A DNA stretch of 64,000 nt from SLHU01 sp009929975 (GCA_040776905.1 JAXGZQ010000001.1:62001-126000); one strand, 5' to 3'. Numbered from the stretch's first letter, positions 1 through 8,433 are shown. Made by a program: numbers and translations. Notes: generated by a model from the letters alone, not told the origin.

Positions 1-1736
1 TGGTCGAGCGCGGTCTGCTGCCGCTCAGCCATGGTCTTGAAGACGTCCTCCTGGTGCTGGCGGAAGGCGTCGACGGACGCGCTCTGGCGCTGATCGATCG
101 CCGCGATCGCTTCGCTCTGATGCTGGTCGATCCGTCCGATCAGGGCTTCCTGCCGCTCGCTCAAGGTTTCCAGGCCCTGCCGCTGCAGTTCAGCTGACTT
201 GCTGTAAGCCTCGCTCTGCTGGCGGCTGAGATCGTCCAGCGCGCTCCCCTGCTGGCTGAGCAGGGTTTGTGTCACCTGATCCTGTTGGTTAAGCAGATTT
301 TGCGTGACCTGCTCCTGATGGCTGACCAGGGTCTGTTCAACCTGTGCCTGCTGGCTGAGCAGGGTTCGTGTAATCTGTTCCTGATGATCGCGGATCGCCT
401 GCCAGACTTCGTCCTGGGTATTCGCCAGACGGCCGGTCAGGAGTTCGAGCTGCTGGCTGATCTGACCCATCGCCAGTTCATGGCGCTGGTTGAGCGCTGC
501 AGCCTGAGTTTCATCGGTCTGGCGGATCTGGCTGATCAGCTGCTCCTGCCCTTCCGTCAGACCGGTCAATGTTCCACTCAGCTGATCCTGCAGGACCTGC
601 CAGACCTGCTGGCTGTCCGTCTTGATCTGCCCGATGATCTGCTGCTGCTGATTGACCAGTTCTTTCAGCTGTTCCGTCTGGGTCTGAGTGAGGGTGCCAA
701 GCAGTTGTTCCTGGGTCTGGCTGATCGTCTGACTCAGTTGATGGATGGTCTGGCTCATCTGGTCGAGATACGCCGTTTGATGCGCTTCCAGACTGGTCGA
801 CAGATCCTGGTAGCGCTGCAGCCAGAGATCGGCCTGCTGGTTCTGGCGCGATTCGAGATCAGTACAGAGACGACCGAGCATCAGCTCACTGTCCTTGAGC
901 CGGTTCTCGATTTCGCGGGCGAGCAAACTGAGCGCGTCGCTGCTTTTCATGATGCTCGGTGCGATATTGGCCGACATGACATATTTAACGGCATTGGAGA
1001 TCGATTCGGTCAACTGGCCGGAGGCGAGCCGCCGCACCTGATCAGTCATGTCTTTCGCGGCGTCAGCCATGCGCAGGTCATAGTCCTTAATCTCATGCAA
1101 CAGCATCGCCGTTTCCGCTGCCTGGTTGAAAACCGGCAGATGGCGTTCCAGAGTGATCATGGTCTGCTGCCATTGTTCACGCAGCTGATAGAGCCAGATT
1201 TCACGCATCTGGCGGATCCAGAGAAACAGCAGCGCGCAGACGAGAATCGGCGTAAAGGCGATCAGGCGAAGGCCGATCAGGTTAAAAGAGTCGCCGTAGA
1301 GTGCGAGTCCGGTTGACCAGGTCAACGTGGTGACGGCAATGCCACCGAGCAAAACCGCCGACTGGATCGGCTGATCAAAAAGCTGGCGCAGCTTCTGCGG
1401 CCAGACCTTTTCAAAAGGCAAACGGCTGGTCGGATCGGGAATCCAGACATCGCGGTACATCGCGGTGCTGTCCGCCTTCACCCGTTCGAAGGCTGCGACG
1501 AACTCCGGGTTCATCCGTTTGCGGACCTGTTCATTGATCGGCGGCAGATGACTGATCTGACAGCCGTGCAGGGTGGTCAACTGGTCATTAAAATGGTGGA
1601 CCTGTGTAAGATAGCTGCGGATCCGGGCACGCATGAGAAAAAAGTAGACAAGCGTCAACGCCAGCAGACCAGCTGTGGTGACCAGCACCAGCACCATCCA
1701 AATGACATCAACCTGACTGAATAAGTCCTGCCACAT
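1..1736 (-). CDS. Membrane protein with long coiled-coil tail, ExbB/ZorA-like topology (3' end outside window)
   Basis: An open frame of 578 codons runs off the left edge without a stop. The ATG follows GGGGAGG about ten bases upstream. Three hydrophobic segments lie at residues 12-34, 126-147 and 153-174, followed from about residue 255 to the edge by a polar, Gln-rich, heptad-like region with many repeats of the type LxxQQxQVxQ. One helix near the start, a cytoplasmic domain of about 90 residues, then two closely spaced helices is the layout of ExbB/TolQ/MotA proteins. A long tail after helix 3 is what ZorA of the Zorya anti-phage system has. The second helix contains LLGGIAVTTL, which only loosely recalls the Gly-rich helix of that family, so the assignment is by topology and not by a firm motif. 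It could equally be an unrelated coiled-coil membrane protein. Any downstream partner such as ZorB lies left of the window. Confidence 0.6.
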   Translation of the reverse strand, partial: MWQDLFSQVDVIWMVLVLVTTAGLLALTLVYFFLMRARIRSYLTQVHHFNDQLTTLHGCQISHLPPINEQVRKRMNPEFVAAFERVKADSTAMYRDVWIPDPTSRLPFEKVWPQKLRQLFDQPIQSAVLLGGIAVTTLTWSTGLALYGDSFNLIGLRLIAFTPILVCALLFLWIRQMREIWLYQLREQWQQTMITLERHLPVFNQAAETAMLLHEIKDYDLRMADAAKDMTDQVRRLASGQLTESISNAVKYVMSANIAPSIMKSSDALSLLAREIENRLKDSELMLGRLCTDLESRQNQQADLWLQRYQDLSTSLEAHQTAYLDQMSQTIHQLSQTISQTQEQLLGTLTQTQTEQLKELVNQQQQIIGQIKTDSQQVWQVLQDQLSGTLTGLTEGQEQLISQIRQTDETQAAALNQRHELAMGQISQQLELLTGRLANTQDEVWQAIRDHQEQITRTLLSQQAQVEQTLVSHQEQVTQNLLNQQDQVTQTLLSQQGSALDDLSRQQSEAYSKSAELQRQGLETLSERQEALIGRIDQHQSEAIAAIDQRQSASVDAFRQHQEDVFKTMAERQQTALD

Positions 1737-1792
1737 ACGGTCCCAAACCTCCCCGTCCGACTGCTGATTCCATCTTTTTTTCTAATAGTAAC

Positions 1793-1821
1793 AGAATACG
1801 CAATTCACCCTGATAAATCAA
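1793..1821 (-). promoter_or_regulatory. Promoter of the coiled-coil membrane protein gene
   Basis: On the reverse strand TTGATT (1816-1821) is followed after 17 bases by TATTCT (1793-1798), about 57 bases before the start codon at 1736. Spacing is ideal, and the boxes each differ from consensus at one or two places. Confidence 0.5.
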
Positions 1822-1947
1822 ACGTGATCTGAATAAGCAAACGACAGAAGTCCGCTCGTCTGTAACGCTGTGATGACAGTCGTAAGACAACACATGTCAG
1901 AATGATAAAAAATTACAATTATCTGTGGCACAACTTGTCAATATCGC

Positions 1948-1975
1948 TTGTCATCGCCGTTTCATCTGCTATAAT
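1948..1975 (+). promoter_or_regulatory. Promoter of the first prepilin gene
   Basis: TTGTCA at 1948-1953 and a perfect TATAAT at 1970-1975 are separated by 16 bases. Transcription would start near 1982, giving a leader of about 90 bases before the prepilin ATG at 2074. Confidence 0.7.
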
Positions 1976-2073
1976 GTGCCTATAGGTGGTTCTATTGATG
2001 TGTTTGTGAGCCTTCAGATCCACTGAAACAAGCAAGAGAAGCGAAATAAGCAATGAAAATGGAGGAGAAAGCA

Positions 2074-2307
2074 ATGAAGAAAATGAACAAGAAGGGCAAA
2101 AAAGGTTTTACCCTGATCGAACTCGTCGTCGTTATCGCGATTCTCGGTATCCTGGCCGCGATCCTGATTCCTGTTATTGGTGGTTTTATTGACAGAGCGA
2201 ACCGTTCCGCTGATGAGGCAAATGCCAGAGGCTTTTTTAATGCTGTGGCAATGCATTATGCAGTTGCAGAAGACGGTGTTGCTTGGAACGGAGCTAATGG
2301 GATACAA
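2074..2307 (+). pseudogene. Type IV prepilin, 5' part (gene split by IS256-family element)
   Basis: This is the first 78 codons of a type IV prepilin. The start at 2074 is chosen because GGAGGAG lies six bases upstream; an in-frame ATG at 2053 lacks such a site. A short basic leader ends in KKG, followed by FTLIELVVVIAILGILAA, the class III signal cut by prepilin peptidase between Gly and Phe, with the Glu at position +5. The hydrophobic segment would form the pilus core. The frame is broken after codon GGG-ATA-CAA by an insertion at 2308. As it stands the frame runs 48 bases into the element and stops at 2355, giving a 93-residue product with a foreign tail. Joining to 3706-3864 restores a 130-residue prepilin. 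Its position behind its own strong promoter and before its own terminator suggests it was the major pilin. Confidence 0.9.
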
Positions 2308-3696
2308 AGTCAAGTCCAAAAAGTTGGTGTAAATTGCCTTCCGGTATCTGCATGAATTAGGTGACAACATGCAGGTGTGCTGCTCGTTCTGCTAACGCTT
2401 CTTTTCTCGCTGTTTCTCTCTCATCAAAGTAGCGATCCATTATGAAATACTTCTTGCCGGTCAACCATTTTTCATGGTGCTCCATCAGAACCGCTCCCAT
2501 CAGTCGGATAAGACTGTCATCGTTGGGGAATATCCGTATAACGCGTTCCCTACGACGCAGCTCTTCGTTGAGCCGTTCTATGCTGTTGCTGGTTCTCAGT
2601 CGTTTACGATAGGCTTCCGGCAAGGCAAAAACAGCCGTAATCTCGTCAAAGCTATCATCTAGTAACGCCATAGCTTTAGGCGCCTTATCCTGGAAGTTAT
2701 CCAGCATTTGCTGTTTTCTGTCTTTGGCCTGCTTTAGGTCTGGAGCATTATATAGATCCGTCAGGCTGCTCTTTATCTCGGATTGAAGCTTCTTAGGTGT
2801 CTTATCCAACAGATTCTTAGAAAAATGTGTCTGGCACCGCTGCCAACCAGCACCATGGAATTGTCTCTGAATTGCCTTCTTGAGCCCGCCGTGGCTGTCG
2901 CTGACTACTAAGTCTACATCACTGAGCCCTCTCGCTTTTAGTTCGCAGAAGAAGTCACTCCAAGCTTCTTCGCTCTCGCCGTCTGCTATCTTGAAGCCAA
3001 GGACCTCACGATTACCATCGTCGTTGACTCCAGTCGCTATAAGTAGCCCTCTGGACTTAACACGACCATCATCTCGAGCCTTCATGTAGATGGCGTCTAC
3101 AATCATGAAAGGATAGTGGCGTGACAGAGGACGATTACGGAAATTATCAACAACAGGATCCAACTCCTGACAAAGCATAGAAACAGTCGATTTAGAGAAG
3201 CTGGTGCCACATAATGTTTCTGTGATCTCACTGACTTTTCTGGTTGATACTCCTTGAACCACCATTTCCATAAGGCTTAAGAGTAATGCTTTTTCGCTGC
3301 GCTGGTAACTACGGAACAAATCGGTAGAGAAGGTGCCATCACGGAATTTAGGTACGTGAAGAATCAACGTTCCTACTCTAGTTGTCAGGGTACGCTCTCG
3401 ATAGCCATTGCGATAGCTGACACGTCCATCACTTCGCTCATACGGCTCAGCATTCAATTGTTCACTGGCCTGCCCGCGCAGCACCGCGTCAAATACTTTT
3501 TCCAGTAATTTCGCCACCCCGTTCTCCCGATTTCCAAGCATAAGGTCTTTAAGAATTTCGTCTTCCAGTGTAAGATGTACTTGAGCCATGATCTCTTTCC
3601 TTTCAGTTGTTAGTTTCGCAAAACCTATTATACCGAAAGCGAGCTCGTGGCTCTTTTTTTTATTTCTCAATTTACACCAAGTATACGGACTTTATC
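2308..3696 (-). mobile_element. IS256-family insertion sequence, 1389 bp, inserted in a prepilin gene
   Basis: The element is bounded by a 9-bp direct repeat GGGATACAA (2299-2307 and 3697-3705), the target duplication expected for this family. Its ends are imperfect inverted repeats of 29 bases with about 22 matches; the inner 13 bases, TTGGTGTAAATTG at 2324-2336 and its complement at 3668-3680, match perfectly. It carries a single transposase gene on the reverse strand. It is unrelated at the sequence level to the two other IS256-type copies in this window, apart from the transposase family. Confidence 0.93.
2357..3589 (-). CDS. IS256-family (Mutator-type) transposase
   Basis: The product of 410 residues is full length for an IS256 transposase. 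The DDE catalytic set is visible: Asp in IVDAIYMK, Asp in LVVSDSHGG, and Glu in NSIERLNEELRRR, together with the C/H-containing segment QRCQTHFSKN typical of the family. The start at 3589 (MAQVHLTL) is preferred over the longer frame from 3670 because AAAGGA precedes it. The gene fills the element, which has intact ends, so it is probably functional. Confidence 0.93.
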   Translation of the reverse strand: MAQVHLTLEDEILKDLMLGNRENGVAKLLEKVFDAVLRGQASEQLNAEPYERSDGRVSYRNGYRERTLTTRVGTLILHVPKFRDGTFSTDLFRSYQRSEKALLLSLMEMVVQGVSTRKVSEITETLCGTSFSKSTVSMLCQELDPVVDNFRNRPLSRHYPFMIVDAIYMKARDDGRVKSRGLLIATGVNDDGNREVLGFKIADGESEEAWSDFFCELKARGLSDVDLVVSDSHGGLKKAIQRQFHGAGWQRCQTHFSKNLLDKTPKKLQSEIKSSLTDLYNAPDLKQAKDRKQQMLDNFQDKAPKAMALLDDSFDEITAVFALPEAYRKRLRTSNSIERLNEELRRRERVIRIFPNDDSLIRLMGAVLMEHHEKWLTGKKYFIMDRYFDERETARKEALAERAAHLHVVT

Positions 3697-3864
3697 GGGA
3701 TACAAGATTTATTTGGTCCAATACCATCTGAGGGTAGTGTTTCTTTGTCAGGTTCTGTTGTTCAAGCTGTCAAATGGGAAGGCGACGCTGATGGCTTTGT
3801 AGTTTATGATAATCAAGGTAATTTTTATTGGGACAGTAATGAAGGATATACCTTTAGTAAATGA
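3697..3864 (+). pseudogene. Type IV prepilin, 3' part (downstream of the insertion)
   Basis: The frame GGG-ATA-CAA continues from the second copy of the target duplication as DLFGPIPSEGSVS and ends in EGYTFSK with TGA at 3862. It is in register with the 5' part at 2074-2307, so removal of the element and one duplicate copy gives a continuous 130-codon prepilin with a C-terminal globular region of about 90 residues. Without a promoter or start codon of its own this part is not expected to be translated. A 22-bp tandem duplication covers the stop codon. Confidence 0.9.
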
Positions 3865-3881
3865 AGGATATACCTTTAGTA
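3838..3881 (+). repeat. Perfect 22-bp tandem duplication at the prepilin 3' end
   Basis: Positions 3838-3859 and 3860-3881 are identical, beginning AATGAAGGATATACC. The unit is not a multiple of three. With one copy only, the prepilin would end in TFSS followed by TGA; with two copies it ends in TFSK and stops inside the second copy. Confidence 0.9.
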
Positions 3882-3921
3882 GTTGATGATGATAATATTG
3901 CTTTGACAAAAACCGTGGTGC

Positions 3922-3965
3922 GAGCACTGTTTGATATGATTTATCAGACAGTGCTCTATTTTTAA
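3922..3965 (+). terminator. Intrinsic terminator after the first prepilin
   Basis: Nine-base-pair stem GAGCACTGT (3922-3930) with ACAGTGCTC (3948-3956), followed by TATTTTTAA. It separates the prepilin from the next gene, which starts 12 bases later, and so would keep expression of the membrane protein below that of the pilin. Confidence 0.8.
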
Positions 3966-3976
3966 GTGAGACAATA

Positions 3977-5848
3977 ATGGCAAAAGATGACTTTAAAAAA
4001 ATAACTGATCTTGTTTGGGTAATACCTACTCTGTTATTAGTTATATTTATACCATCATTTATATATGTAAAGATCAATAATTTAAGCTACATATATTTTT
4101 TGGCATGGAATGGTGAAAAAATTTCAATAGATTTGTTTGCTTATTATCGATCACTGATATTGATTGCAGTTTCTGTTTGTCTCGGTATTCTCTTAGTTGT
4201 TCGACAATTTGATAGAGCGTCGAAATTCTCGCATAATATTGCATACTTACCGCTTTTATTGTATTTACTTTTTGTTATCATTTCTACAGTTTTTGCTGAA
4301 TACTGGAACATCGCTCTATTTGGATTTATTGAACGTTATGAAGGAACACTGGTCATAGCCAGTTATGTTATTCTATTTGTCTGTGCGCATCAACTCATTA
4401 ATTCTCTATTTGTCCTAAAAGCAACACTTTATTCTTATCTTATATCATCTTCCATAATAGCTTTAGTTGGTATTCCTCAATTTTTTGGTTATGATATTTT
4501 CAATTCAGACGTATTCAGATCATTAATTTTATCAAATCAAGATAAAAGTATGATTAGTTCTTTTATCATAAAACACTCAGGTAATGTCATTTACGCAACT
4601 CTATATAATCCAAATAATGTTGGTACATACATGTCAATGATGTTCCTTATATCATTTGCTTTGTTTTGCTATATCAAAGCAAAAAAGAAAGCCATCATTT
4701 TGGCGATTCATTCATGCTTAATGTTTGCCTTACTAATCGGTAGTCGATCTAGGGCCGGGCTAATTGCCGTTTCTTTTTCGATGTTACTATTTTTAGTTTT
4801 CCAAAGAATAACGATTATGAAGAATAGAATGAGACTAATGATTATTATTCCTTATATGCTTATTTTTCTTATTATGAATGCCTATTCAGGTGACGGTCTT
4901 TTGAATAAAATGTTGACTTTATTTCCTCAAGTTGAACAGAGCCTTTCAGAAGATCGACGAACTAGAGTTGATGACATTAAGCTGGATCGTGATACCGTGC
5001 AAATCTCAACTGAAACTGATGATATAACAATAAACAGGACAAGTCAGGCAACGTTTAGCTTTCAAATTAATGACACCGGTTTTTCTACAGACACATTGGT
5101 CCCCGATTCATCTGATGAATTGATCTTAATAGAGGCTTTCTTTGATCAACAACTCAATAATGAATATTCTTATCGCATAACAGAATTTGCGGAATACGAT
5201 GTTTTGCAATTCAATATCAATCAAACAAAATTGTTCTTCAGATTTGAGAAAGCAAATACTTTTATAATAGGTACCAGAATGAGGTTATATGATACCATTC
5301 AATCAGTACCATCAATTGGATTTAAAAATTATCAATCATTTGGTTCGGGACGTGGTTATATCTGGTCAAAAACATTACCAATTCTTAAAGATACATTAAT
5401 TATAGGCAAAGGACCTGATACCTACGCTCTTTATTTTCCTCAGCATGATATTCTTGGTAAACTTAGTCGATTCGGCAATGCTAATATCCTTGTAGATAAA
5501 CCTCATAACTATTATATACAAGTCGCACACGGGTCTGGTCTGATATCGTTGGTTTGCTTAATGATTTTCTTTTCGCTCTATTTCATCCAGACTTATAAAG
5601 TAATAAGAAATAAAAGTCGATCATCACGACCCGTTCAATTCTCAATCATGATTGCTTGTAGTGTGTTAGGATACTTGATTGTTTCTTTTTTTAATGACAG
5701 CGTGGTTTATGTCGCCCCTATCTTCTGGATTCTTCTAGGGACAGGTTTCGCCGTGAATGATATGATAAGAAAAGAAGAAACTGATGCTGATGTCATCCCT
5801 ATTAGTGAGCTAAGTACTGAGGTAAATAATGAACATAACGAATCATGA
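3977..5848 (+). CDS. O-antigen ligase/Wzy-like polytopic membrane protein, candidate pilin oligosaccharyltransferase
   Basis: A 623-residue protein with about ten hydrophobic segments, and a soluble region of roughly 150 residues (about 315-460) between two membrane blocks. The segment GRGYIWSKTLPILKDTLIIG followed by KPHNYYIQVAHGSGLIS matches the Wzy_C/RfaL pattern, where an extracytoplasmic His-Asn motif lies before the last helices. Such enzymes join lipid-linked glycan to another glycan (WaaL, Wzy) or to pilin (PglL, TfpO). Its place between two prepilin genes, overlapping the second by 20 bases, recalls pilin-linked ligases such as TfpO and favours pilin glycosylation, but this is inference. 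No glycosyltransferase genes are nearby. The gene is notably AT-rich compared with its surroundings, a sign of separate acquisition. Confidence 0.75.
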   Translation: MAKDDFKKITDLVWVIPTLLLVIFIPSFIYVKINNLSYIYFLAWNGEKISIDLFAYYRSLILIAVSVCLGILLVVRQFDRASKFSHNIAYLPLLLYLLFVIISTVFAEYWNIALFGFIERYEGTLVIASYVILFVCAHQLINSLFVLKATLYSYLISSSIIALVGIPQFFGYDIFNSDVFRSLILSNQDKSMISSFIIKHSGNVIYATLYNPNNVGTYMSMMFLISFALFCYIKAKKKAIILAIHSCLMFALLIGSRSRAGLIAVSFSMLLFLVFQRITIMKNRMRLMIIIPYMLIFLIMNAYSGDGLLNKMLTLFPQVEQSLSEDRRTRVDDIKLDRDTVQISTETDDITINRTSQATFSFQINDTGFSTDTLVPDSSDELILIEAFFDQQLNNEYSYRITEFAEYDVLQFNINQTKLFFRFEKANTFIIGTRMRLYDTIQSVPSIGFKNYQSFGSGRGYIWSKTLPILKDTLIIGKGPDTYALYFPQHDILGKLSRFGNANILVDKPHNYYIQVAHGSGLISLVCLMIFFSLYFIQTYKVIRNKSRSSRPVQFSIMIACSVLGYLIVSFFNDSVVYVAPIFWILLGTGFAVNDMIRKEETDADVIPISELSTEVNNEHNES

Positions 5849-6272
5849 AAATGCCCGCAATCGTGGTTTTACTCTTATTGAATTAGTTGTTGTTATTGCA
5901 ATTATCAGTATCCTTGCTGCTGTTCTTATTCCTGTTATCAGCGGATTTATTGCAAAAGCAAACGAACAATCAGACATCGCAACCGCCCGCCTATTATTGA
6001 CATCGACAACCATTGCTTTTGGTACCGATAAACTTGGTCCAGGAACTTACACTGCCATACCGGCCTATGGAGAGGATGAGATCACTGCTCCTGCCCCATA
6101 TCACGAATTGCTTGGATTTCATTGGCCTGAAGTGAAATATCGAAATGCTGAATTCATAGTTATAGTAGACTTTATTGCTGATTCTGATGAAATGATTCAA
6201 GTTCTGCGAGTCAGCGATGATCTGACTGAAATATACGACATTAGGCATGCACGTTTTACTGTTATCGATTGA
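5829..6272 (+). CDS. Type IV prepilin (second)
   Basis: A 147-residue prepilin. A leader of 13 residues ends in NRG and is followed by FTLIELVVVIAIISILAAV, the class III cleavage site and core helix with Glu at +5. The remaining 110 residues would form the globular headgroup and lack cysteines. It overlaps the end of the ligase-like gene by 20 bases, so translation is likely coupled. With the first prepilin disrupted, this is the only intact short major-type pilin in the window and may be the present fibre subunit. An IS256-type element inserted 138 bases downstream separates it from the minor pilin genes. Confidence 0.93.
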   Translation: MNITNHENARNRGFTLIELVVVIAIISILAAVLIPVISGFIAKANEQSDIATARLLLTSTTIAFGTDKLGPGTYTAIPAYGEDEITAPAPYHELLGFHWPEVKYRNAEFIVIVDFIADSDEMIQVLRVSDDLTEIYDIRHARFTVID

Positions 6273-6409
6273 CAGTTATAGCAAACATTTTGAGCCGTAA
6301 CACCATAGGGCAAGAGGACTGAATTAGTCTTTGTTATTTTATGTTTTGTTAGAGTCAAGAAATTTCTCAGTTGAATAATGTTCTTTTATTGTCGATGACT
6401 GAAAAAGGC

Positions 6410-7775
6410 GGTAGTGTCAAGGTTTATGCGCACTTTCAGTTCTCACTTGGCAGCTGGTGATCAGCCAGCGGTCAGATCGGCTGCAACCTCCATCTCCAGT
6501 TCCATCGCATCGAGGTGTTTCATATTAAGATAAAGTTTTGTCCCCCAAAGCGAATCTTCCATATAGCGAAGCCTAGCACAAACCAGCATCAAGGCCGAGT
6601 TCGAGTCAGGAAAGGCACCAACCACCCGGGTTCTTCGTCGGATCTCACGGTTGAGCCGCTCAATGGCGTTGTTGCTGCGGATCTTCATCCAATGCTCATG
6701 CGGGAAGCCCATATAGGTCAGCGTTTCAGCAATCGAGTTCTCAACCTTCTTCGCGGCTTCCTTCAGCTTCATTTCTCTGAGTTTAATGACGACCGCCTTC
6801 GCTTTCTCCAGGGCTGCTGCCTTATCTTCCTGAGCGTGAATCGCCTTGAGCATCGCCGCCACATCCTTCATCTTGCTCCTGGGTACCACCGTGAACACAT
6901 TGCGATAGAAATGGACGGTGCAGCGCTGGTATTGGCTTTGCGGGAAGACCGTGTTAATCGCGTCCAGAAGCCCCAGACACTTATCACCAATAAACAATCG
7001 GGTGCCAGTCAGTCCTCGCTGTTTGAGACTGACCAGGAAGCTATGCCAACTTGCCTGATCTTCCTTCATGCCTTCAGCCGCTCCGATCACTTCACGCTGT
7101 CCATCTTCATTGACCGCCATCGCGACCAGAATCGCGACGTTTTCGTAGTTGCCACCCCAGTTTCGCTTCAGATAGATCCCATCCAGATAGACATAGGGAT
7201 AGGCCATCAACAGCTTGCGGTTACGCCATTCCTCAATCTTGGTATAGACTTTCTGGTTCAGCTTGCTGACGGTACCCGCACTGACCTTGGCTCCCCACAG
7301 CGCTTCGGTGATATCTTCCACTCGGCGGACAGAAACGCCGGCCAGATACATCTCGACAAGAGCTTCTTCCACGCTGATTTCCCGGCGCTGGTAACGCTGG
7401 ATGATCGCCGTTTCAAACGGCAGAGACCGAAGCCTGGGGATCTTCAGTTGTACCTCACCGGATTTGGTCAACAGGCGTCTCCTGTAGCTGCCGGATCGCG
7501 TGTCCAGCCTTTTGTCTGTTCGTTCGTAGCGTGTCGCGTTAGTCAGGCGATCCGCTTCTTCATCGAGCAGCGTGTTCAGGGTATCCTCGACGCTTTGACG
7601 GACCAGTTCTCCCAGTTCCTGCTTTATCGCACCTTCATTAAGCGTTATAATCTTCTCAGACATGGTTCGGTCTCCTTTGCTTGGCTTGATGTTTTGTTCG
7701 TACTTTACATTTTAACCAAGCGAGACCGGTCATGTCTTTTCTTTTTTCAAAGTGCGCAATTTATGATACGTCATC
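6410..7775 (-). mobile_element. IS256-family insertion sequence, 1366 bp, copy A
   Basis: Bounded by the 8-bp target duplication AAAAAGGC (6402-6409 and 7776-7783). The ends share the inverted motif TGCGCACTTT, seen near 6427-6436 and complemented near 7749-7758. It carries one transposase gene. Copy B at 17841-19206 starts and ends at the same bases and appears identical by eye over the full length. It lies in the non-coding gap between the second prepilin and the minor pilin genes and breaks no gene. Confidence 0.93.
6461..7663 (-). CDS. IS256-family transposase (copy A)
   Basis: A full-length 400-residue Mutator-type transposase with catalytic Asp in YLDGIYLKRN, Asp in LFIGDKCLG and Glu in NNAIERLNREIRRR. 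The predicted protein is identical to that at 17892-19094. The start ATG follows GGAGACC. The intact frame and fresh-looking target duplication imply recent movement. Confidence 0.95.
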   Translation of the reverse strand: MSEKIITLNEGAIKQELGELVRQSVEDTLNTLLDEEADRLTNATRYERTDKRLDTRSGSYRRRLLTKSGEVQLKIPRLRSLPFETAIIQRYQRREISVEEALVEMYLAGVSVRRVEDITEALWGAKVSAGTVSKLNQKVYTKIEEWRNRKLLMAYPYVYLDGIYLKRNWGGNYENVAILVAMAVNEDGQREVIGAAEGMKEDQASWHSFLVSLKQRGLTGTRLFIGDKCLGLLDAINTVFPQSQYQRCTVHFYRNVFTVVPRSKMKDVAAMLKAIHAQEDKAAALEKAKAVVIKLREMKLKEAAKKVENSIAETLTYMGFPHEHWMKIRSNNAIERLNREIRRRTRVVGAFPDSNSALMLVCARLRYMEDSLWGTKLYLNMKHLDAMELEMEVAADLTAG

Positions 7776-7802
7776 AAAAAGGCAGTTGTGTATATTTTCA
7801 AA

Positions 7803-7831
7803 TTGACATACTGTTTTATCCCAGTTATTAT
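7803..7831 (+). promoter_or_regulatory. Upstream promoter of the minor pilin cluster
   Basis: Perfect TTGACA (7803-7808), 17-base spacer, TATTAT (7826-7831). It lies just inside from the right end of IS256 copy A, so the minor pilins do not depend on read-through from the prepilin genes. Confidence 0.7.
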
Positions 7832-7834
7832 TTC

Positions 7835-7862
7835 TTGAAATGCAAGAATAATCTGTTATAAT
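7835..7862 (+). promoter_or_regulatory. Second promoter of the minor pilin cluster
   Basis: TTGAAA (7835-7840), 16-base spacer and perfect TATAAT (7857-7862). It lies 29 bases downstream of the other promoter and leaves a leader of about 105 bases before the ATG at 7975. Confidence 0.7.
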
Positions 7863-7974
7863 AAATACATTGTTAAAGGTGTTAATGACGGTGCCGCTTG
7901 ACGGCCTGTTTAGTTCATTTTCTAATGAAATCAGTGGCAGTGCAATCGATGACCGATGCGCTGAGGAGTACCGT

Positions 7975-8433
7975 ATGAACATATCGACAATAACACGAAA
8001 ACACAACAAGAAGGGCGCCGCCCTTGTTTATGTGATTATTGTCCTAGTGGTTGTCATGATTTTTTCTACCCTCGTTGCTAATTATGTATATGTGAATTTG
8101 CAACAAGCAAAGTACCAGGAGCGCGTGCTCCAGGCTTATTATCTTTCCATCTCAGGAACTGATCTTGGTTTGGCGGCCTTATTGCAAGAAGGTATCGGGG
8201 GCAGTAACGATACCTTACTCCATACCTATTTCAATACACCGGATCCGGCCCCATTAACAGACACTTTATCGTTGGAGGGTGGTCTTGTCCATCTGACGAT
8301 CTCGGACACGACTCGCAGCGGTGAACGTTGGATTATCATTGAATCAAAAGCGGTGCTTAACGACTCCGGTGAATCCAAAACAACATATCTTGATTTTTTA
8401 TATGACAATCCCTTGATTCAGCTAAAACGGTAA
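7975..8433 (+). CDS. PilX-like minor pilin
   Basis: A 152-residue protein starting at 7975, where GAGGAG lies six bases upstream; the longer frame from 7870 has no good site. The basic leader NKKG is followed by AALVYVIIVLVVVMIFSTLV, the non-canonical, Glu-less pilin-like helix of PilX N-terminal-domain proteins, in which Ala replaces Phe at +1. The rest is a small soluble domain. Proteins of this type belong to the minor pilin complex that primes the fibre. It is the first gene of a three-gene set with the von Willebrand and lectin pilins, 40 bases upstream of the next gene. Confidence 0.8.
   Translation: MNISTITRKHNKKGAALVYVIIVLVVVMIFSTLVANYVYVNLQQAKYQERVLQAYYLSISGTDLGLAALLQEGIGGSNDTLLHTYFNTPDPAPLTDTLSLEGGLVHLTISDTTRSGERWIIIESKAVLNDSGESKTTYLDFLYDNPLIQLKR

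Larger units (their letters stand above)
1737..2073. other. Divergent intergenic region between the coiled-coil gene and the first prepilin
   Basis: This gap holds the two divergent promoters listed separately and the pilin 5' leader. TTGTCA occurs twice (1935-1940 and 1948-1953); the second copy serves as the pilin -35 box. I see no gene in it. Confidence 0.7.

Noticed and set aside
267..1316. Forward open frame of 349 codons with Leu/Gln-rich product
   Set aside because: It is the antisense shadow of the coiled-coil protein on the reverse strand, which has a proper start, promoter and ribosome binding site.
2313..3692. Shorter limits for the first IS256 element without target duplication
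   Set aside because: The 9-bp duplication at 2299-2307/3697-3705 explains the ends better and restores the reading frame.
6515..7861. Long forward frames opposite the IS256 transposases (also 17946-19313)
   Set aside because: Antisense of the DDE transposase gene; product has no family features and the frames run past the ends of the element.
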